From Parvularcula sp. BBD 1991-13 (GTDB lineage Bacteria; Pseudomonadota; Alphaproteobacteria; Caulobacterales; Parvularculaceae): a stretch of 64,000 bases of DNA. Below the pieces are notes generated by a model. The model did no database searches. It had not been told where the DNA came from and saw only the letters and a list, made by a program, of their open reading frames with translations. The stretch's first letter is position 1; each line of letters starts with the position of its first letter. The position numbers and the translations under genes were made by a program. This document shows positions 60,580 through 64,000 of the stretch, in pieces. The stretch is taken from assembly GCA_001657385.1 (NCBI GenBank), contig LYSZ01000001.1:1-64000 (forward strand), given 5' to 3'.

Positions 60580-61272
60580 TCAGGCCGGGACGACGAAGGC
60601 GTTGAGGGTCAGGCGTCCGGCCGCGACGCGGTGCGACAGCCGGTCCGCGTTCCTTATCGAGCCGGAATGCAGGCTGTTCGACGGGTAGATGACAGCCCGG
60701 CCCGGTTTCGCATCGACCGAGGCGATCATTTCGAAAAGATCCGTATCGCCATCAATATAACCGGGTTCGGGAACGCCGAGCCGTTCGACGTCCCGGTCGA
60801 GGGCGGCGTTGTAAGCGGCGTGGCGCGAGGCGTCGATAAATTCGTAGCCGGTGCTTTTGTGGCGATAAAAGGCCGTGCCGCCGAACCCGGCGCCGGAAAC
60901 GTAACACAGGATCGCAAGACGGTCCGGGTCCGTTGTATCAACGTGGGGAATGCGCTGCAAAGGGGCGAGGTCCCCGGGCGGGGTCGTCACCATGGCGAAG
61001 CCGCTTTCGACCAGGGCCAGGGACGGGCCGACGCCGAAGATCTCGCGCAGCGCCGGTTTGTGCGGAGCGATCAGCGCGGCCATGCGCTCGAACGGGAAGG
61101 GCGCCTGAACGCCCGGATAAAACCGCACCCGGGGGCGAAACACGCTGCGCGCGGCCATCGCCAGGAGCGCGGCGGGGTCGGCGAGAAAATCCTCGATGAC
61201 AAGCGCGCGGCGATGCTCGCGGCCGATTTCCAGCACACGGTGGTTTTTTGCGATGCCTGCCGCGCGCGCCAT
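60580..61272 (-). CDS. DUF6445-type 2-oxoglutarate/Fe(II)-dioxygenase-like protein
   Basis: 230 residues. The HVDTTDP motif (His about 110, Asp about 112) and RLSHRVAAGRLTLNAF (His about 215, Arg) form the facial triad of a double-stranded beta-helix 2OG oxygenase, and the overall pattern fits DUF6445. Members lie beside tryptophan-halogenase-like genes, SapC and TonB-dependent receptors in Caulobacterales, which agrees with the 28-31 kb locus. The start is 6 bases after the LytS-type kinase stop, so it is translationally coupled to the sensor. Confidence 0.85.
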   Translation of the reverse strand: MARAAGIAKNHRVLEIGREHRRALVIEDFLADPAALLAMAARSVFRPRVRFYPGVQAPFPFERMAALIAPHKPALREIFGVGPSLALVESGFAMVTTPPGDLAPLQRIPHVDTTDPDRLAILCYVSGAGFGGTAFYRHKSTGYEFIDASRHAAYNAALDRDVERLGVPEPGYIDGDTDLFEMIASVDAKPGRAVIYPSNSLHSGSIRNADRLSHRVAAGRLTLNAFVVPA

Positions 61273-61278
61273 CGCCGG

Positions 61279-62505
61279 TCACGCGCCGGACGGGGTGCGG
61301 GATGGGGCGGGGTATGGATCGGCGGCGGAGACTTGCGGCGGCGCGCCGCGGCCGTGGGCGTCCGCCATGCCGCTCGGCACGGTGATGCGGATGACGAAGT
61401 TTCCTTCCTCGTCCGGCCTCGCCGCGAAGCTGTAATCGTCGCCGTAAACCGACCCCAGGCGTTCCTCAACGTTGCGCAGGCCGATCTTCGACGACCGCCG
61501 GATCCGCTCGGCGGTTTCGTTCGGCTCCTCAACGCCGGTATTGGCGATCCGGAGATGCAGGCGGGCGCCCTCGACGCCGGCCGTCAGCCTTATGGTGGTC
61601 CGCGACAGGCTGCGTGCGACCGCGTGCTTGATGCAGTTCTCAATCAGCGGCTGCAACAGAAGACTGGGAATAGAGACGTCGTTCGCCTCGCCGGAGACTT
61701 CAAACGACGTATTGAGACGATCCGCGAACCTCACCTTTTCGATATCGAGATACTGGCTGATAATGTCGATTTCGTCGCGTAGCGGATGTTCGAGAGTCTC
61801 GCCGATTTCAAGCGAGGCCCGCAGAAAATCGCCGATCCGCGACAGCATTTCGATGGCCGCCTCCTTGTCGCCGCGTTTGACCAGGGCCGTCACGGAGTTC
61901 AGGGAGTTGAAGAAGAAGTGCGGGTTGAGCTGGTAATTCAGGATGCGCAGCTTCGATTCGCGAACGAGACTCTCGGCATGGAGACGTTTGACGGTCTCTT
62001 CCTGGGCGAGCCCCTGCGCTTCCAGGGCCGTGTTGCGCGCCTGGATCGACACCTCGCGCTGTTGCAGCCACTGACGGTAGTATTTCAGTGCATGGTAACA
62101 GATCGCCCATGACGCGAAGACGATCAACGAGCCGAAGATCCACCCGCCCCAGTCCTCGGAGCCGATGATTTCGCCGGTCATGGCGCTGAAAAGGCCGAGC
62201 CGCAGGGCCGTCCAGCTAAGCGATGCGGCGAGAACCGCGGCGCCGTTGATGATCGCGCGCGGCGCCAGCGCCTTGTCCCATGTGGCGCGGGCGACCCATC
62301 GCAGCGGGTGGCTGACGAAGATGCCCATGACCGACTGCGCGAACGTATGCAGCACCGGGATGATTTCGCCCGGATTGTACCAGATGTTGAGGCTGAGATA
62401 GCTCAACCCCGCGAAAGCGAGCCAGCCGGCCGTTTGCAGGGTCCAGTAGCCGGGCAGGTCTCCTGGCGGCGCAACATCGGCCCCTGAGGCGGAATTCTTG
62501 AGCAT
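61279..62505 (-). CDS. LytS/YehU-type sensor histidine kinase
   Basis: 408 residues. N-terminal part with about four membrane helices (TAGWLAFAGLSYLSLNIWY, INGAAVLAASLSWTALRLGL, WIFGSLIVFASWAICYHALKYY) and a short coiled linker, then the His_kinase family core RILNYQLNPHFFFNSLNSVTALV (phospho-acceptor His about 196) and HATPase with LLQPLIENCIKHAV and KIGLRNVEERLGSVYG. This is the LytS-type kinase that pairs with LytTR regulators; its partner is the divergent gene at 62609. Its C-terminus has a Pro-rich tail. Confidence 0.92.
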   Translation of the reverse strand: MLKNSASGADVAPPGDLPGYWTLQTAGWLAFAGLSYLSLNIWYNPGEIIPVLHTFAQSVMGIFVSHPLRWVARATWDKALAPRAIINGAAVLAASLSWTALRLGLFSAMTGEIIGSEDWGGWIFGSLIVFASWAICYHALKYYRQWLQQREVSIQARNTALEAQGLAQEETVKRLHAESLVRESKLRILNYQLNPHFFFNSLNSVTALVKRGDKEAAIEMLSRIGDFLRASLEIGETLEHPLRDEIDIISQYLDIEKVRFADRLNTSFEVSGEANDVSIPSLLLQPLIENCIKHAVARSLSRTTIRLTAGVEGARLHLRIANTGVEEPNETAERIRRSSKIGLRNVEERLGSVYGDDYSFAARPDEEGNFVIRITVPSGMADAHGRGAPPQVSAADPYPAPSRTPSGA

Positions 62506-62608
62506 TGGCGGCCCATCTGACGCAAGGGCTCGCCATGATAAGGAAATTGGCGTTCAATACCAGCGGCGCCGTCAAAAGGATACAAAAAGCGATAAGGGAG
62601 GCGCAGCC

Positions 62609-63397
62609 ATGGATCAGGAAAAAGCCGTCGGACCGAGCGCCGCCAAGCTGACAACCGTTGTCTGCGACGACGAGGCGCCGGCGCTGGAGTTGATGTCGGA
62701 TTTGCTGACCGAGACCGGCGCCGTCTCTATCGCCGCGTCCTGCCGGTCGGTTCGCGATTCGCTGGAGATCATCAACAAGGGCGGCGTCGATCTCGTGGTT
62801 TACGATATCGAGATGCCGGGGTTGAGCGGCGTCGAAGCCTATGAGCGGATCACGGCGAGCCCGCGTCCGCTCGTCGTCTTCGCAACGGCGCACCCGCAAT
62901 ATGCAGTCGACGCCTTCGACGTCGATGCGATCGATTACATCCTGAAGCCGGTCAATCTGGAGCGCGTTCGGCGCGCGGTCGAAAAGGCGATCCGCCTGCG
63001 CCGGCTCATCCATGAGCGCGAGCGCGGCGCGCCGATCGCCGCGCCGGAAACCGCGCCCGCGGACATGTCCGGCGTGCTCAGGATCAGGGACGCCGGCAAA
63101 TACTACTTTATTCCTCATAAAGACATTATCTGGGTGGAGGCGGCGGGGGATTACTCGCTCCTGCACATGACGGACCGGGAGTTGACGGTCCGCCTTCCCC
63201 TGAAGGCGCTGGAGGCGGACCTGCCGCGGCTGCTTTTCGTCCGCGTTCACCGCTCCGCCATCGTTTCCAGGGCGCATATAAGGGAGATCAGGCTCCTGCC
63301 CAAGGGCGAGGCCCTGATCAGCGTCGAGCGCAACGTGTCGGTGCGAACGAGCCGTTCCTATCGCGACGTGGTGCAGGCGCTCGCCAATGAACGTTGA
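62609..63397 (+). CDS. LytTR-family response regulator (AlgR/AgrA type)
   Basis: 262 residues from ATG 62609 (GGGAGG before it). Receiver domain TVVCDDEAPALELMSDLLTE with phospho-Asp about 66 (VVYDIEMPGLSGVEAYERI) and FATAHPQYAVDAFDVDAIDYILKPV; then a LytTR DNA-binding domain (GKYYFIPHKDIIWVEAAGDYSLLH, FVRVHRSAIVSRAHIREI). Divergent from the LytS-type kinase, 103 bases between starts. LytTR sites could not be found by eye. The GH3 gene 169 bases downstream is a possible target. Confidence 0.93.
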   Translation: MDQEKAVGPSAAKLTTVVCDDEAPALELMSDLLTETGAVSIAASCRSVRDSLEIINKGGVDLVVYDIEMPGLSGVEAYERITASPRPLVVFATAHPQYAVDAFDVDAIDYILKPVNLERVRRAVEKAIRLRRLIHERERGAPIAAPETAPADMSGVLRIRDAGKYYFIPHKDIIWVEAAGDYSLLHMTDRELTVRLPLKALEADLPRLLFVRVHRSAIVSRAHIREIRLLPKGEALISVERNVSVRTSRSYRDVVQALANER

Positions 63398-63566
63398 GAC
63401 GGAGGCGATGCGTCCTGCGTCGCCGGGCTTCCCGTCCGCCGCACGGATCGGACGACTCGCCGCACGATCCGGCGGACGATCCTCCGGGCGTTGTAAAAAT
63501 CGCCTATCATGAGACGAGGCCGCGACAGACGGCTGAAGCAAACCATGGATTACGGGAGAGTGTGTT

Positions 63567-64000
63567 GTGGCGAGATCCATCAGGGTCATGATGTCGGCGT
63601 TATGGTCGACGATGTTCTCGGTTGCCATGCTGCCGGGGGCCATGTTGTCCGGGGCCATGCTGTCGGGGACCGCCGGCGCGGCGCTTGCGCGGGCGCCCGC
63701 CGCGCCGTTGGCGGACGCGCCGTTGGCGGGCGCGTCGACGGAGGAGAAGATCGACGCGCTGCTCGGCCGGATGACGCTGGAGGAAAAGGCCGGACAATTG
63801 TCGCAGTTTTCCGATCCCGGCGACGTGACCGGACCGAAGCCCGATAACGAGCGCGCCCGCCTGATCCGCGAGCTGATCGAGGAGGGCGTCGTCGGCTCGA
63901 CCCTCAATGTCATCGGCGCCGACAGGGTCCGCGCGTTGCAGGACATAGCGGTGGAGCGGTCCCGTCTCGGCATTCCCATGATGTTCGCCTATGACGTCGT
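63567..64000 (+). CDS. GH3 beta-glucosidase, N-terminal part (truncated by window edge)
   Basis: GTG 63567 with GGGAGAG 6 bases before it; in-frame ATGs follow at 63588 and 63591. A long signal region (repeated AMLPGAMLSG, AMLSGTAGAALA) leads to EEKIDALLGRMTLEEKAGQLSQF, GVVGSTLNVIGADRVRALQDIAVERSRLGIPMMFAYDVV, the invariant start of the GH3 N-terminal barrel up to the DVxHG motif. The gene runs off the right end, so nucleophile and acid cannot be checked. It probably cleaves beta-glucan oligosaccharides in the periplasm. Confidence 0.9.
   Translation, partial: MARSIRVMMSALWSTMFSVAMLPGAMLSGAMLSGTAGAALARAPAAPLADAPLAGASTEEKIDALLGRMTLEEKAGQLSQFSDPGDVTGPKPDNERARLIRELIEEGVVGSTLNVIGADRVRALQDIAVERSRLGIPMMFAYDV

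Noticed and set aside
62216-63979. 587-codon minus-strand frame
   Set aside because: Antisense to the LytTR regulator, its promoter region and the GH3 gene; contains no family motif.

Overview
The window looks like the chromosome of a high-GC alphaproteobacterium, probably a marine or freshwater Caulobacterales/Maricaulales/Parvularculales-type heterotroph. This rests on a C4-pathway 5-aminolevulinate synthase, a Caulobacter-type TonB-dependent receptor beside tryptophan-halogenase-like flavoproteins and a DUF6445 protein, a 3-hydroxybutyrate/phasin module, and codon usage rich in GCC/GGC/CGC. No taxonomic marker (rRNA) is present, so this is inference.

Region 1 (1-18 kb) is a redox and stress segment. 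After a partial gene and an IS3 transposase remnant come a TetR repressor with two palindromic operators and an rcl-like operon (DUF417 membrane protein, glutaredoxin, SnoaL-like protein, MsrA, pyridine nucleotide-disulfide reductase). Two AraC regulators follow. Next are two c-type P460 cytochromes, the second overlapping a hemA (ALAS) gene by one base. A minus-strand block holds two membrane proteins, then MFS transporter - 3-hydroxybutyrate dehydrogenase - patatin, then a cupin, a phasin-like protein, and finally a peroxiredoxin-like gene convergent with a LysR gene. The segment ends at an IS3 OrfA remnant and tRNA-Ala(CGC).

Region 2 (18.8-34.2 kb) is an alpha-glucan utilisation locus: a five-domain CGTase-like secreted GH13, a GH13 alpha-glucosidase, a secreted alpha-amylase, a TonB-dependent receptor, two convergent tryptophan-halogenase-like flavoproteins and a GH97 inverting alpha-glucosidase. 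An identical 16-base dyad upstream of two of the transcription units suggests one LacI/MalR-type regulator encoded elsewhere.

Region 3 (34.4-51.8 kb) is the most unusual part: a nearly unbroken minus-strand run of eleven genes, six of the ten junctions overlapping by 4 bases or more. Gene order is: unknown small protein, TPR protein, B12-type radical SAM, JmjC/cupin-like protein, second B12-type radical SAM, a secreted or tethered helical protein, two methyltransferases (with PqqD-like or SPASM-like accessory regions), a NodU/CmcH carbamoyltransferase, DUF5989, and two membrane-anchored SGNH proteins. A convergent ferritin-like gene lies at the end. It contains no NRPS/PKS and resembles an undescribed peptide-type or polysaccharide-type tailoring pathway.

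Region 4 (52.3-64 kb) holds a decayed GAF-PAS histidine kinase (in-frame stop and lost catalytic domain), an MDR quinone oxidoreductase, an azoreductase remnant, a very large beta-helix-like membrane protein, then DUF6445 plus a LytS-type kinase, a divergent LytTR regulator, and the start of a GH3 beta-glucosidase that runs off the window.
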